Shown piece by piece: positions 36,801-43,831 of a stretch of 64,000 nt of DNA (its first letter is position 1; each line of letters starts with the position of its first letter). This stretch comes from a virus. The stretch is from positions 62,001-126,000 of the IMG/VR virus record IMGVR_UViG_3300032286_000710. One strand, written 5' to 3'. The translations under genes and the position numbers were made by a program. The notes under the pieces were generated by a model, which saw only the letters and a list, made by a program, of their open reading frames with translations, made no database searches and was not told the DNA's origin.

Positions 36801-37606
36801 CGTGTGAAAATAGTACGTAAACCAGTACCAATACTTTCAGCACTTTCTCGGGTTGTGGCTCTTACACTAGTAAATAATGCAAGAAGTTCATTAAGATCAC
36901 CACCAGATGCTTTGAACACACCGCCCGTTCTACGAATAACGTCAATTAAGTCACCAGCTTCAACGGCGAAAGCACCAGCAACAGCATTAATAGAGCCTAA
37001 TTGTTTTTCTAATGATCCAACCCCCTCTTTGAATTGAGCTAGAACAGCAATAGCACCTTCGGCTGTTTCTGTTATACTATCAAAGTTTGGAGCTAATGCA
37101 GACTTTGCTAAAGTCTTTAAAGCTACCGCTGTATCTTCAGCACTTAAACCAGCTTGGGCCAAGATAGTAGAAACATTAAGTAAATCAGAAGACGCAACAC
37201 CAAAACCAGTAGATAAATCAGTAATCTGTTTAGTTAGTCCACGAAGCTGAGTCAAACTTTTTCCAGTGACCTGAGAGACTTTAATTAATTGTCTCTCAAA
37301 GTCAATGGATGTTTGAACAGCGTCACTAAGAGTGCTAGTGAATAAACCAACCGCCCTTGTGGCAATAGAAAAGGCAGCAAAACGCCTAATGGATAGAGCA
37401 AATGCTTTACCCATGCGTTCTGCTGCTGTTGTTGCTTGATTAGTTGCTTGAGCTACTTGCTGAATTTGTTTTTGAGCTTGTCCAGCATTCTGGACTTGTA
37501 TGTTAACACTAACGCCATTTAACTGGCTTTGTATTTGTTGTACAACTTGCTTAACATTATTCGGGGCTTGTAACTGTAATTGTGCGGTCAGTACGAATTT
37601 GGACAT
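30836..37606 (-). CDS. Tail tape-measure protein
   Basis: A 2256-residue protein that sets tail length and is later ejected with the DNA. After an N-terminal coiled-coil region, residues about 95-380 match the PhageMin_Tail domain (SIDFERQLIKVSQVTGKSL, ASSDLLNVSTILAQAGLS, LGGFRQIGKVLPLLQQF). Three copies of a DTVPAxLxPGEFVxxxSxxxK motif lie near residues 470, 900 and 2110, a hallmark of tape-measure proteins. Hydrophobic, Ala/Gly-rich segments near 1176-1200, 1255 and 1330-1362 could cross a membrane. Long Gln/Lys/Glu-rich coiled coils fill the rest. AAGGAG precedes the start. By the usual rule of about 0.15 nm per residue the tail would be roughly 340 nm long. Confidence 0.93.
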   Translation of the reverse strand: MSKFVLTAQLQLQAPNNVKQVVQQIQSQLNGVSVNIQVQNAGQAQKQIQQVAQATNQATTAAERMGKAFALSIRRFAAFSIATRAVGLFTSTLSDAVQTSIDFERQLIKVSQVTGKSLTQLRGLTKQITDLSTGFGVASSDLLNVSTILAQAGLSAEDTAVALKTLAKSALAPNFDSITETAEGAIAVLAQFKEGVGSLEKQLGSINAVAGAFAVEAGDLIDVIRRTGGVFKASGGDLNELLALFTSVRATTRESAESIGTGLRTIFTRIQRPKTIEFLKQFGVELVDLNGKFVGPYEAIKKLSEALAGLGEGDTTFIRIAEELGGFRQIGKVLPLLQQFSTAQSALNVAMKAGDSLTQDAASSQAALAIRIMKVKEEFLALVRSITETSTFQVMANTALSLASALIKIGDSIKPLLPMLAALTAFKLVKGMGSFFGGMMSGAASGRTYNKGGKVLGFARGGLVPGSGNGDTVPAMLAPGEFVIRKSSVNKMGAGTLAAMNNNRYAAGGIATQSNAGMAVGDLLNNQKPDTATAINGSASVNARSVLTATPGIPPLGNSSLLQRYSGNTPKGQLDAIMSQALGFGSKIYQTKAEGVTKDEYQAFNNALGPAIENAVIQSAGQLANSMGVSGASPPTFTEDFRKSLPKGLIGSLFEIILDSFNDKPISGSESRRPFDFTRGVRPIGSMYRNLAGINYVDAKVSPGHRGTNISSDEFTKKINNQLALDVFDDYIRLINNQTEFMGPMSSEKSVMPRTIDAFKGKKAVQAHLGGLIQKFAEGGEVINQGTEKYLASDVVKAMRELQGNPSLSEKDAIDLFTSRNDRGDFIYTSWGGKGSIKPPKWLTTYKPPQSAAYGRWQQNQANNQNRIASSLAVRGKTMRDYEGRREFAAGGGVGTDTVPALLTPGEFVVNRSSAQKIGYGALNRMNKVGKYASGGVVQHFAAGGGVTSSSVKSSISGLADNKAIQSEIAATSQEMKKTGNYLKILSTSLDKQGKITNALYQESSALDGRISNYDKVLATLAAQQGKAAATGPAANKILKMKIDAESKRIEIDKKAIAEEQKLEGIKKKHAVTIDKQTQLMDRQSALIAQAKSNKQAATTAVTSTLQGGTQSNFREADRQQSYTQARIKNRERQSQSPSSGGLGGMMPKDIGGAAIAVSMVTASLQAMLPPLDENSSALTKLSHSFLGIVTTLAGVLFALQAFGIELKSQSIMKFFGGSGLGTGAKKGILSASQGLGFGRDSSVAIMKTVNAVTQLAGPLLAIAGGAYLAQEAFKIVAESIYNFDGRLKKSIESGDVEGAKKVALEKANFEKGAGGAGGVLSATAAGAAIGSIIPVLGTAVGAAAGAIVGFSVGLINASQSFLTTTDSVVALAAAQAGAVKTQKSLEEAQKVSTEAMSDFEKGTISASDALAKIRAKSGEANAQMDRASSFAKENVKNRSNAYSDSGFLRNVGALGGLNPFMETTGARNTRLGKESADQINSAAKQQQEAFNIEAPARQAAIRSGVARGKSTNEVKAEATKGLLAGMKSQQALGRDLALKGDEQGAKAAFAAAAQMEEQLKQVNKEIENIEKEVKRQKELYNALNLGLRSATATATALSASMSKFSAGLEVGGSSFVNDVEFLQSAMSSAAQAMDSGEIQSAVKGVSDNLREFGSSEKYIQKFEGNVAAFTKAQSNYTQAFANIKKSMKAEDFKGLNANKLKDKFAEELTKDMGNGEAKENLKKVIQSLELEPGDVDKIIGGDLSAFGDKLTESQQKMLEPIMKISQERAKAEQVLIDFTKKRIDSERNLVAAQQEALDLVMEGREIQGKYGGQAVTGRERKDNLLAKSNVESSRLGLTNMKSGDVGDLRRRNAEIMAGFSNIEGRRTQQGGMEKRSGVEADEAQKDLQKAYKTQIDTIRGLIKLEEEQLKITQEKNKLEKDSMESLIKGDVEDFFKKQSAVGATAAIASGDTRLQNLYGADALGMASQDIQRQQEAGVQSLYGQQLAGAGGLSETAANAALSSRGVTDMRAAQVMAGTTAEEEASKARLRELGGMLGETGNMGTQMAEMQVETATINVNSADLKFKEVMAKGNKAAAEAQAIEDQKAMSRGGMVYASRGIFVPRGTDTIPAMLTPGEFVVNRGAVQRGNNLQILQAMNSGLGGVSSSGGTALMASGGVVRYRGQGSNGPEQQSQGMSNFATALENFNRELSKNVESLRDSKITIKLDSTNVNINLNDGGLLKAVTSQVKQEIFNLVKTRLVAGDGGRLKENSGVV

Positions 37607-37639
37607 GATTCTCCTTTACTGATGCCACACAACTCTATC

Positions 37640-38518
37640 TCATTCACTATCCGTTGCTGTTGACTTCTTTTTCTTAGTGGGTTTTTCTGTTTCTTCTGCT
37701 TTTACTTCTTTATCCTCATCGTCTACATATGTTACGGTAGGAATATAGTTACCATTTTCGTCAAGAACATTGCCATCTTTATCTACTCTTTGACCTTGAT
37801 CATTGAGCCAATATCCTTGATTATCTATTCTTCGCCCATCTGTATCTACGGTTTCGCCCTTATCGTTTACCAAGCTTAGATTATCGTCCACAAAGTGGAA
37901 CATTTTAAGGAACTTATTCTCTGGTAGTTTGGCCTCAAAGTCCTTATCTACAGAATACATCATACCAGCTAAACTAGAAGCTGCACTAAAAGCGATCTGA
38001 TCGTCGGATCTTTCCTTATAGTCATCTAGATCATTATACACTTTCTGTCCATTTTGATAAAAAGCAGAATTTGCCACAAGGTAGTCAAACCTGACATTAT
38101 CGGAAATGGATTCTGCGGTGTTTTGCTCAAGACTCATTTTTTCAGCAATTAAGTCTCTAAGCTCATTTCTCTTAATTCTCATTTGAATAGCAATGTTCTT
38201 GCCCTCAGAAGCCTTAAGCTTTTTGCCACCACTACCACTAACGTAGAGTTTTCTTTCAAGATTTGAAATCTCTTGAATTACCTTCTTCTGCTCTTCGTCT
38301 TTGCCCTCGTCCCAAATGCCCTGCTCTTTCATGAACTTTTCAAGTTCCTTTTTGGTCATAATTCCTTCACGAACACAATCGGTCCAAGCCTTTGCTCCAA
38401 CTCTTTGGGCAGAAGAAATTAATGAACTACTGGGGCGTTTGACTACAATCTTTACGGCTTCTTCTTTTCCGTCTTTGGTAATCTTTACATCAACGATCTT
38501 TTCCTTATCCTGTGACAT
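37640..38518 (-). CDS. Tail assembly chaperone-like protein (copy 2)
   Basis: The start is taken at the ATG at 38518, which has a GGAGG directly upstream; a GTG four codons earlier overlaps that site. The 292-residue product has REGIMTKKELEKFMKEQGIW near the N-terminus, a helical centre (MRIKRNELRDLIAEKMSLEQ), NTAESISDNVRFDYLVANSA, and FYQNGQKVYNDLDDY. These are shared with the 347-residue gene two positions upstream. The C-terminus carries short repeats of DxxGxxVDxxGxxID type and an acidic Lys/Glu tail. Its place immediately before the tape measure is where tail assembly chaperones sit. It likely binds the tape measure during assembly and would not be expected in the finished virion. Confidence 0.6.
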   Translation of the reverse strand: MSQDKEKIVDVKITKDGKEEAVKIVVKRPSSSLISSAQRVGAKAWTDCVREGIMTKKELEKFMKEQGIWDEGKDEEQKKVIQEISNLERKLYVSGSGGKKLKASEGKNIAIQMRIKRNELRDLIAEKMSLEQNTAESISDNVRFDYLVANSAFYQNGQKVYNDLDDYKERSDDQIAFSAASSLAGMMYSVDKDFEAKLPENKFLKMFHFVDDNLSLVNDKGETVDTDGRRIDNQGYWLNDQGQRVDKDGNVLDENGNYIPTVTYVDDEDKEVKAEETEKPTKKKKSTATDSE

Positions 38519-38533
38519 GGTTTCCTCCACTTA

Positions 38534-38866
38534 TTAGTTATTAGGGTTAATTACGGGTATCTTCATCTGATATCTTGTCCACTCAATTTCATATTGAGCT
38601 AATTCTGCATCAATATTTCGTGCTTGATTATTTCCTCGGTCAAGTATTTCTGACCTGACTTTATTATATAAATTTTTCATTACTTCTTGGTCTTTTGTTA
38701 GCGGACTTCCAGATTCGTTAGTCCACAAAAAACTAAAGTTTTCTTCTAGTGTGCTTAAAGCACCTATCATAGTAGTCTGTATTTTCTTTTTGAGAATCTT
38801 AGATAACCTATCTCTTGAGTCAGCTTTATATTTTGATTCTCTTGTTTTCTTATAGTCTGGTTCCAT
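38534..38866 (-). CDS. Small conserved tail-assembly region protein
   Basis: A 110-residue, mostly helical, highly charged protein (KADSRDRLSKILKKKIQTTM, then ALSTLEENFSFLWTNES). It lies between two related chaperone-like genes, 3 bases after the first, whose final codons provide its GGAGG ribosome site. No signal, membrane helix or catalytic motif. I associate the LSKILKKKIQTTMIGALSTL pattern with unannotated proteins of other environmental phages in the same place, but cannot name a family. A role in tail assembly is inferred from its neighbours. Confidence 0.55.
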   Translation of the reverse strand: MEPDYKKTRESKYKADSRDRLSKILKKKIQTTMIGALSTLEENFSFLWTNESGSPLTKDQEVMKNLYNKVRSEILDRGNNQARNIDAELAQYEIEWTRYQMKIPVINPNN

Positions 38867-38869
38867 ATT

Positions 38870-39913
38870 TTATCCTCCCATTTTTCCTCTCATTTGATTA
38901 GTAGTCATCATTTCTATATTACGTCTTTGATCTGGCAAGTTTTGATCTTCTACGTATCCCTTCTTTTGAATTACTGCATCTCTTTGTTTTTTAATTGCCT
39001 TACCAAGTGGATCATTCATATCGTGAATTTTATTTATTCTCTTATTATCATTAGAAACTATAAATACTTCTGATGAATTCTTTATTCTTTCATTTTTTGT
39101 ATCATTCTCAAATTCTTTTTCTACTCTATCTTTTTCTCGTTTTTGGTGCTGAACTATAAACCAACCATCTAGCATATCATCATCTTCTATTACTTCTTTA
39201 TTTGGACACTCCATAGATTCTTGAATATTATCATACATTTGCGACCAAACTAAAAGATTTTTTTGGTTATATGTTAATTCTGTGCTTGAAGGATTGGCAA
39301 ATAGCGGAGATCCAGAATTTTCTCTAGTTATCCATACAGATTTCCAAGGATCATTTCTAGCTAATTCTCTAGACTTATTTTCTGGTATAAAATGAGACTG
39401 CCATTCATCTACAACATATTGCAACGACAATTCTTCAAAATTATAGAGCTTACCATTGAAGTATGTCGTATTTTTTACTATCCAAGCTAATCTTTCCGCA
39501 GAGGCAACGCCTTCGCATGTATTTTGATGATATATATACTTTTTATTTAAATGTGCCGTTAATTGTGATTCACCGGCTCGTATATATTTTCTTATATTAT
39601 TAGCTAATGTGTCATTATCCCTAGCGTTGTAGATTTCTACTTTTAATCTCTCAATATCTTTTTTGAATCCTTCCTCTCTTTTATTATCATGCATAGTCCA
39701 TAATTCATTTTCCATCATCCACTGATCCATATCCTCTTCTGTCATTATCTCTTCAGAATAAGCCTTATCATAAGCCTCTTTATATATTAGACAAGATTTA
39801 AAAGATTGATCAAGTGTTAACGGGCATATTTCTAATTCTATGTCCTTGTGCTTTATAAATACCTTTCCAGATCTTATCATAGAAATAAAAAACTCCCGCT
39901 CATGATGTTTCAT
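38870..39913 (-). CDS. Tail assembly chaperone-like protein (copy 1)
   Basis: A 347-residue, charged and mostly helical protein. SEEIMTEEDMDQWMMENELW near residues 54-73, a central helix region with IRKYIRAGESQLTAHLNKKY, and WIVKNTTYFNGKLYNFEEL align in order with the gene just before the tape measure, so the two are paralogues. The ATG at 39913 lies inside the loop of the terminator that follows the tail tube gene and has no good ribosome site. An internal ATG at 39880 (residue 12, MIRSGKVFIKHKD) has GGGAG 12 bases upstream and would start beyond the hairpin. Which is used is open. Probable assembly factor between tail tube and tape measure. Confidence 0.55.
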   Translation of the reverse strand: MKHHEREFFISMIRSGKVFIKHKDIELEICPLTLDQSFKSCLIYKEAYDKAYSEEIMTEEDMDQWMMENELWTMHDNKREEGFKKDIERLKVEIYNARDNDTLANNIRKYIRAGESQLTAHLNKKYIYHQNTCEGVASAERLAWIVKNTTYFNGKLYNFEELSLQYVVDEWQSHFIPENKSRELARNDPWKSVWITRENSGSPLFANPSSTELTYNQKNLLVWSQMYDNIQESMECPNKEVIEDDDMLDGWFIVQHQKREKDRVEKEFENDTKNERIKNSSEVFIVSNDNKRINKIHDMNDPLGKAIKKQRDAVIQKKGYVEDQNLPDQRRNIEMMTTNQMRGKMGG

Positions 39914-39935
39914 ATAGACATCTCACAAGCGGGAG
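39887..39935 (-). terminator. Intrinsic terminator after the tail tube gene, overlapping the next start
   Basis: On the - strand CTCCCGCT (39935-39928) pairs with AGCGGGAG (39900-39893), followed by six T residues (39892-39887). An inner GATGT/ACATC pairing extends the stem. The annotated ATG of the next gene (39913-39911) lies in the inner loop. Confidence 0.8.
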
Positions 39936-39984
39936 CATTTATTTTGTTTTCCTTTTGAATCCTAATAATCAGCTAATTTATGTA

Positions 39985-41172
39985 TCAAGCACCACGATAA
40001 GATGGTCCGTATCCAGAGGTTGGATTATTTGGGCTAGCTATTAAGTCTTGTGGATGAGTAACAGTCATGCTATTATAGGTTGAATAACTATAAGTCATAC
40101 TACCATTACCACCGCCAGCATCAGCACCTTGGTAGTTAACTGAAGATAATCTGCTCTTTGTACCCAAATCAAATACTGTGCCGTCGTGTAATTTAATCAT
40201 GATGGTTTCTTCTGAAGTATTATTACCATAATTTTCACTAGTTGAAGGAAATTTGCCAACATCACCTTCTTCATAGGCATTAATGAAATCTCCAGATACA
40301 GCAATAACTTCAAATTCGCATGTTACTTCTACTGGGAAATTAGCAAATCGATAGTATGGAGCTTTTCTACCTAATTCTTGGATACTTTCTCTATTTAAAT
40401 CTGTGCTAATTGAAATATTTTGAAAGTGAACATTTGGCTTTAGTGAAGAAGAATTCCAAGCATTTCCAGCTGTTGCGCTTTGGGCAACTCCGTAAATAGA
40501 TTTTGGAAAAATAGAATTTTTTATATCTACATTTTCTCTTCTTTGAATACCACCGTAAGTAGTTCCAGCCTGTAAATTCTTTGGTTTATCAAGATTTCCA
40601 ACCGCCCCGACCCAATCTAACTGTAAAGCAACCGCACTTGTAAATTTGGAAGTATTCCAAGCTTTATGATTGCCAACTAGAGTGAGAGATTCTGTGCAGT
40701 TACCATCTGTTGGAAGAGTATAGCTTATACTACTCACATACATACCACTCATTTGAACTTCTGCTGTAGCATTAGCAGCAGCATCAGCGATATGCTCAAC
40801 AGTGTCTGGGAAAACACCTAAATACACATTGCATCTTTGTTTTGATCTTGCTACTAGTGATAGTTTGCTGGCACTACTAAGTCCAGATTCTTGATCTACG
40901 CCACATGTGGCAACATGATACATGAGTGGAAATCCGTCAAGCACCTTTTCTAGTGTAACTTCAACGTCTGGTACACCTTCGATATTTTCGTAAATATGGA
41001 TCTGACCTAGTTCGAAAACTTGTTCTAGATTGAATGTTGTATTTAGGCCAATGCTTTGAACGCCATGTAAAGCCTGTACTCCCGTTGACATTGGCGTTAG
41101 AGTGCCAGCGTTATCATATAGTGGCTCAATAGCGACCGCTTGGCAAGCGTAGAAGATTCTGTTGTTGGGCAT
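39985..41172 (-). CDS. Major tail tube protein
   Basis: A 395-residue protein I assign as tail tube subunit. The segment FNLEQVFELGQIHIYENIEG followed by VPDVEVTLEKVLDGFPLMYH (residues about 47-87) is the characteristic tube-protein pattern seen in many environmental long-tailed phages. A second strand set, PNVHFQNISISTDLNRESIQ and FPVEVTCEFEVIAVSGDF near residues 245-295, completes a tube-like beta barrel. The gene has its own candidate promoter (41209-41219), an AGGAGAG ribosome site and a strong downstream terminator, fitting a highly expressed protein present in many copies. It precedes the chaperone-like and tape-measure genes as expected. No sheath gene is adjacent. Confidence 0.78.
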   Translation of the reverse strand: MPNNRIFYACQAVAIEPLYDNAGTLTPMSTGVQALHGVQSIGLNTTFNLEQVFELGQIHIYENIEGVPDVEVTLEKVLDGFPLMYHVATCGVDQESGLSSASKLSLVARSKQRCNVYLGVFPDTVEHIADAAANATAEVQMSGMYVSSISYTLPTDGNCTESLTLVGNHKAWNTSKFTSAVALQLDWVGAVGNLDKPKNLQAGTTYGGIQRRENVDIKNSIFPKSIYGVAQSATAGNAWNSSSLKPNVHFQNISISTDLNRESIQELGRKAPYYRFANFPVEVTCEFEVIAVSGDFINAYEEGDVGKFPSTSENYGNNTSEETIMIKLHDGTVFDLGTKSRLSSVNYQGADAGGGNGSMTYSYSTYNSMTVTHPQDLIASPNNPTSGYGPSYRGA

Positions 41173-41208
41173 AATTCTCTCCTATTTTAAGATGGTAAGC
41201 TCTAGTTA

Positions 41209-41219
41209 CTTATACACTA
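41209..41219 (-). promoter_or_regulatory. Candidate late promoter (GTGTATA motif) for the tail tube gene
   Basis: Reads TAGTGTATAAG on the - strand, 36 bases upstream of the start codon at 41172 in a 50-base gap. A TTGAAA lies 19 bases further upstream, which may be chance. Confidence 0.5.
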
Positions 41220-41222
41220 AAT

Positions 41223-42194
41223 TTATACTGAAGTTTCAATTGTCTCAAGCGTCATCCTCACAATACCAGCATAGAAATTGCTATTTACTAGCTTCATATT
41301 TTGAACGCTAGAATTTTTTAATCTCAAACTCCCACGATAGTACTTATCTATTAAATCTGGGTATCTTAAAGCTCCAGAAACCGGAAATCCGTGATAATCT
41401 AGAGGAAATGCGCCACTTCTGGCTATGTTATTACTATTAAACATGTATATAGTCTTCTCGTTTTGCAAAGAAATAATATCTACTAATTTATTTCTAGTAT
41501 ATTCATCCTCTGCCAAACAGTGGAAAAGTAAATCTGTTTCAACAAATTGACCACCCCCAAGCTGATATCCCCTCATTGTTCGACGGGGAACTACTTCTAT
41601 AGCTATTACTGGTAATTGAATCCTGGCCTCTGTTGGGAGTTCATATTTACCTTTATTTAATACATTAAAGTCAGTATTAAGATCTAATGATGAGTATTGA
41701 ACTTCAGCCAGCCAAGGAAGGCTATTAGCATAAACTATATTGATGTACCTATAACTATACTCGGCTTTTACGATGCTGGATGTAGGAATAGGATTATTAA
41801 AGATAATTCTACCATTAAAATAGTCTACTTTATGGGCATATGTGCCATTAGTGTTGGATGGGTAAAATGTATTGTTTACATAAACTCCAGAAATACCGGG
41901 AATTGAGTTATTATTTCCAACAATTGGAGAGGGAGTATAAGAAACCCCGCTTTGCCATACCCAGTTTTGCCTAAAACTTTCCCAAGCCTTACCGCTAGGA
42001 AAGGAGGAATTGGAGGACATTCTAAGTTTACTATAATCTACACCTTCTGGAGAAAGTTCGCCAAGGGATACATTCATGTAGTTCCCTTTTTCTAAAAGCG
42101 ACCACTCCAAAAATTCAACTATATTATCTTGCAGTTCATTATTTAACGTACTGTCAAATACACTGTCAAATCCTTTAAGATTTAGATAGTTCAT
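41223..42194 (-). CDS. Neck/tail connector-type structural protein
   Basis: A 323-residue protein starting MNYLNLKGFDSVFDSTLNNE. It is followed by VEFLEWSLLEKGNYMNVSLG and, near residues 118-150, by VDYFNGRIIFNNPIP then SIVKAEYSYRYINIVYAN, a strand-turn-strand seen in virion connector proteins. The C-terminal half has LPVIAIEVVPRRTMRGYQLG and ends with VRMTLETIETSV. The gene lies between a neck-like protein and the tail tube gene and shares one base with its upstream neighbour. A tail-terminator or tail-completion role fits the position, but I cannot assign a family. Confidence 0.5.
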   Translation of the reverse strand: MNYLNLKGFDSVFDSTLNNELQDNIVEFLEWSLLEKGNYMNVSLGELSPEGVDYSKLRMSSNSSFPSGKAWESFRQNWVWQSGVSYTPSPIVGNNNSIPGISGVYVNNTFYPSNTNGTYAHKVDYFNGRIIFNNPIPTSSIVKAEYSYRYINIVYANSLPWLAEVQYSSLDLNTDFNVLNKGKYELPTEARIQLPVIAIEVVPRRTMRGYQLGGGQFVETDLLFHCLAEDEYTRNKLVDIISLQNEKTIYMFNSNNIARSGAFPLDYHGFPVSGALRYPDLIDKYYRGSLRLKNSSVQNMKLVNSNFYAGIVRMTLETIETSV

Positions 42195-42832
42195 TATGCA
42201 CCTAGTATATTTTCAAAGATTTTAGCTATTTGTTTTTCTTGTTCACTGCCGGTTAAAGCGCGAGTTATAAAATTATTTTGATCTGTTCCAGAAAATTGTG
42301 GGGGTACTCTAAAAGAACCTCCCTCTTTCATGTTACCTAATCTAGATCGTCCCAAGCCAGTTTGTGGGTTGTATTCATATCCAACTACTATAATTTCATC
42401 TCCCCTATTTAATAACCAATCTAGCCAGTGTAAATCTCCATCTTTATAAATAGAATGACCTTGGGGGAGATTTAATAAATTAGCAAAATTGTCTGGTTGA
42501 ATATTAACTTCAATACCGCCACCCTTTAGTTTATTATTATATGGAACTACCGATATACTTGTTGAGCTTACTACCGAAGATATAATAGCATTAATTATAG
42601 AAGCTGCACTAATAGTTATGCCGAACTGACCAATCAAGGATGAAGTGCCTCCAGAAGATAAAGATTCCATTTCTGGTTGGCTTGATATCCAAGACGGTAA
42701 TAACAAATTTATTTCTTGAAGTATTTTAACTTTGCTAGATTTCATAGAAGCATTGAATTGAGTAGCTATAGCAGATAGTATATTATTTTCTATCTGATCA
42801 ACTGACTCAAGTAATTTGAGCGTAATGCTCAT
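42194..42832 (-). CDS. Neck/tail completion-type protein
   Basis: A 212-residue protein overlapping its upstream neighbour by 4 bases. The N-terminal half is helical (QIENNILSAIATQFNASMKS, and a hydrophobic ISAASIINAIISSVVSSTSI segment near residue 75-95). The C-terminal part has LHWLDWLLNRGDEIIVVGYE and FRVPPQFSGTDQNNFITRAL, a pattern I have seen in unannotated head-tail joining proteins of environmental phages. No catalytic motif is present. Position among neck-type genes suggests a role in closing the head or completing the tail; this is inferred. Confidence 0.5.
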   Translation of the reverse strand: MSITLKLLESVDQIENNILSAIATQFNASMKSSKVKILQEINLLLPSWISSQPEMESLSSGGTSSLIGQFGITISAASIINAIISSVVSSTSISVVPYNNKLKGGGIEVNIQPDNFANLLNLPQGHSIYKDGDLHWLDWLLNRGDEIIVVGYEYNPQTGLGRSRLGNMKEGGSFRVPPQFSGTDQNNFITRALTGSEQEKQIAKIFENILGA

Positions 42833-43311
42833 ACTCTACTCCATAGACAAGAAAAATATCTAGTCTGCCTTAATCCCATGGGAATATGTTCGCCCATCCT
42901 TTGAAATCTCATCTCTTTATAGTCGGCTATATCTTTATGAACTATAAGGGCTTTTGCTTTTAAAATTTGCGGCAAATCTTTCATAAATCCGATGGTTTGA
43001 ATTACATTGTCTGGCACTTGGATAGCACCGGTTACATTAATCCATTCTTTTGGATTCCAGTATACTTTAAGTTTTATATCTGTTAAGACTTCTACCTCTT
43101 TAATTATTTTATTGCTACGCTCATAGTCACCATCATGGAGTCTATGTACATTAATAGAATTTCTCTCTGGGATATTGTTCGTTGGAGTATAAACTATTTC
43201 TTCCATCTTATCAATAGAAACCAGCTGGCAAGTTACCCCAAAAATATCAAAGGTAGAATCTATTACGTCGTAGTACTTTTCAAAAACGCTCTCTGGCACA
43301 TTTACTGGCAT
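42829..43311 (-). CDS. Head-closure / neck-type protein
   Basis: A 160-residue protein that begins MPVNVPESVFEKYYDVIDST. YWNPKEWINVTGAIQVPDNV near residues 84-103, followed by IQTIGFMKDLPQILKAKALI, is a strand and loop layout frequent in small head-closure or neck proteins of long-tailed phages. It is coupled to the next gene by a 4-base overlap. It could seal the portal after packaging or attach the tail; the family is not certain. Confidence 0.5.
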   Translation of the reverse strand: MPVNVPESVFEKYYDVIDSTFDIFGVTCQLVSIDKMEEIVYTPTNNIPERNSINVHRLHDGDYERSNKIIKEVEVLTDIKLKVYWNPKEWINVTGAIQVPDNVIQTIGFMKDLPQILKAKALIVHKDIADYKEMRFQRMGEHIPMGLRQTRYFSCLWSRV

Positions 43312-43318
43312 AAGTCAC

Positions 43319-43831
43319 CTATATTGTTAGATTGATAGCGTTTAGTTCTTCTAGTGTTGTAGACTCATTAATAGATTGTTTTAAAACAGCATATGAATTG
43401 CTTAAGGTAGCTCTGGCTTGACCGTATTGTAACATTAGTTGAGTAAACTCTAATAGCGATAAACCATGAGAATTGCCTTCAGTATCAACTATATATGATG
43501 GATCAGTAAGGCCAATATTGTTGGCTTCTTTAGCTAGTATGAATGCTCCAGTTAATAACGTAATGTCTTGAATATCTATACCTAGTTTATATCCGGCCTG
43601 AGTTGTCCAGCCAGATTTTACAGTTTGAGTCCAGAGTTGATCTAATTGTTTTAATTTTTCTATCTTAGCTTTATCTAAAGGCCAAGAAGCTATAATGTTT
43701 TCAATCTGTTGTAACTGCTGTGATGATGGATTATTATCTTTTAAGTATTTTACAGTTATAATAGAATCAGCTTCTATAACAGTTAGAACGGGAATAATAT
43801 TAGAAATTTTATTTAATAGAATATTTAACAT
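43319..43831 (-). CDS. DUF4376-like fibre-associated protein
   Basis: A 170-residue helical protein. Residues about 75-155 (GWTTQAGYKLGIDIQDITLL, TGAFILAKEANNIGLTDPSY, GNSHGLSLLEFTQLMLQYGQ) resemble DUF4376, a domain frequently encoded just after phage tail fibre genes or fused to tail-fibre assembly factors. Here it directly follows a 600-residue fibre gene and overlaps it by 7 bases. It may be a fibre chaperone or a small virion component. The domain call is by pattern recognition. Confidence 0.55.
   Translation of the reverse strand: MLNILLNKISNIIPVLTVIEADSIITVKYLKDNNPSSQQLQQIENIIASWPLDKAKIEKLKQLDQLWTQTVKSGWTTQAGYKLGIDIQDITLLTGAFILAKEANNIGLTDPSYIVDTEGNSHGLSLLEFTQLMLQYGQARATLSNSYAVLKQSINESTTLEELNAINLTI

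Noticed and set aside
39985-41172. Tail sheath protein
   Set aside because: The 395-residue size and strand pattern suit a tube protein and no separate sheath-sized gene is adjacent.
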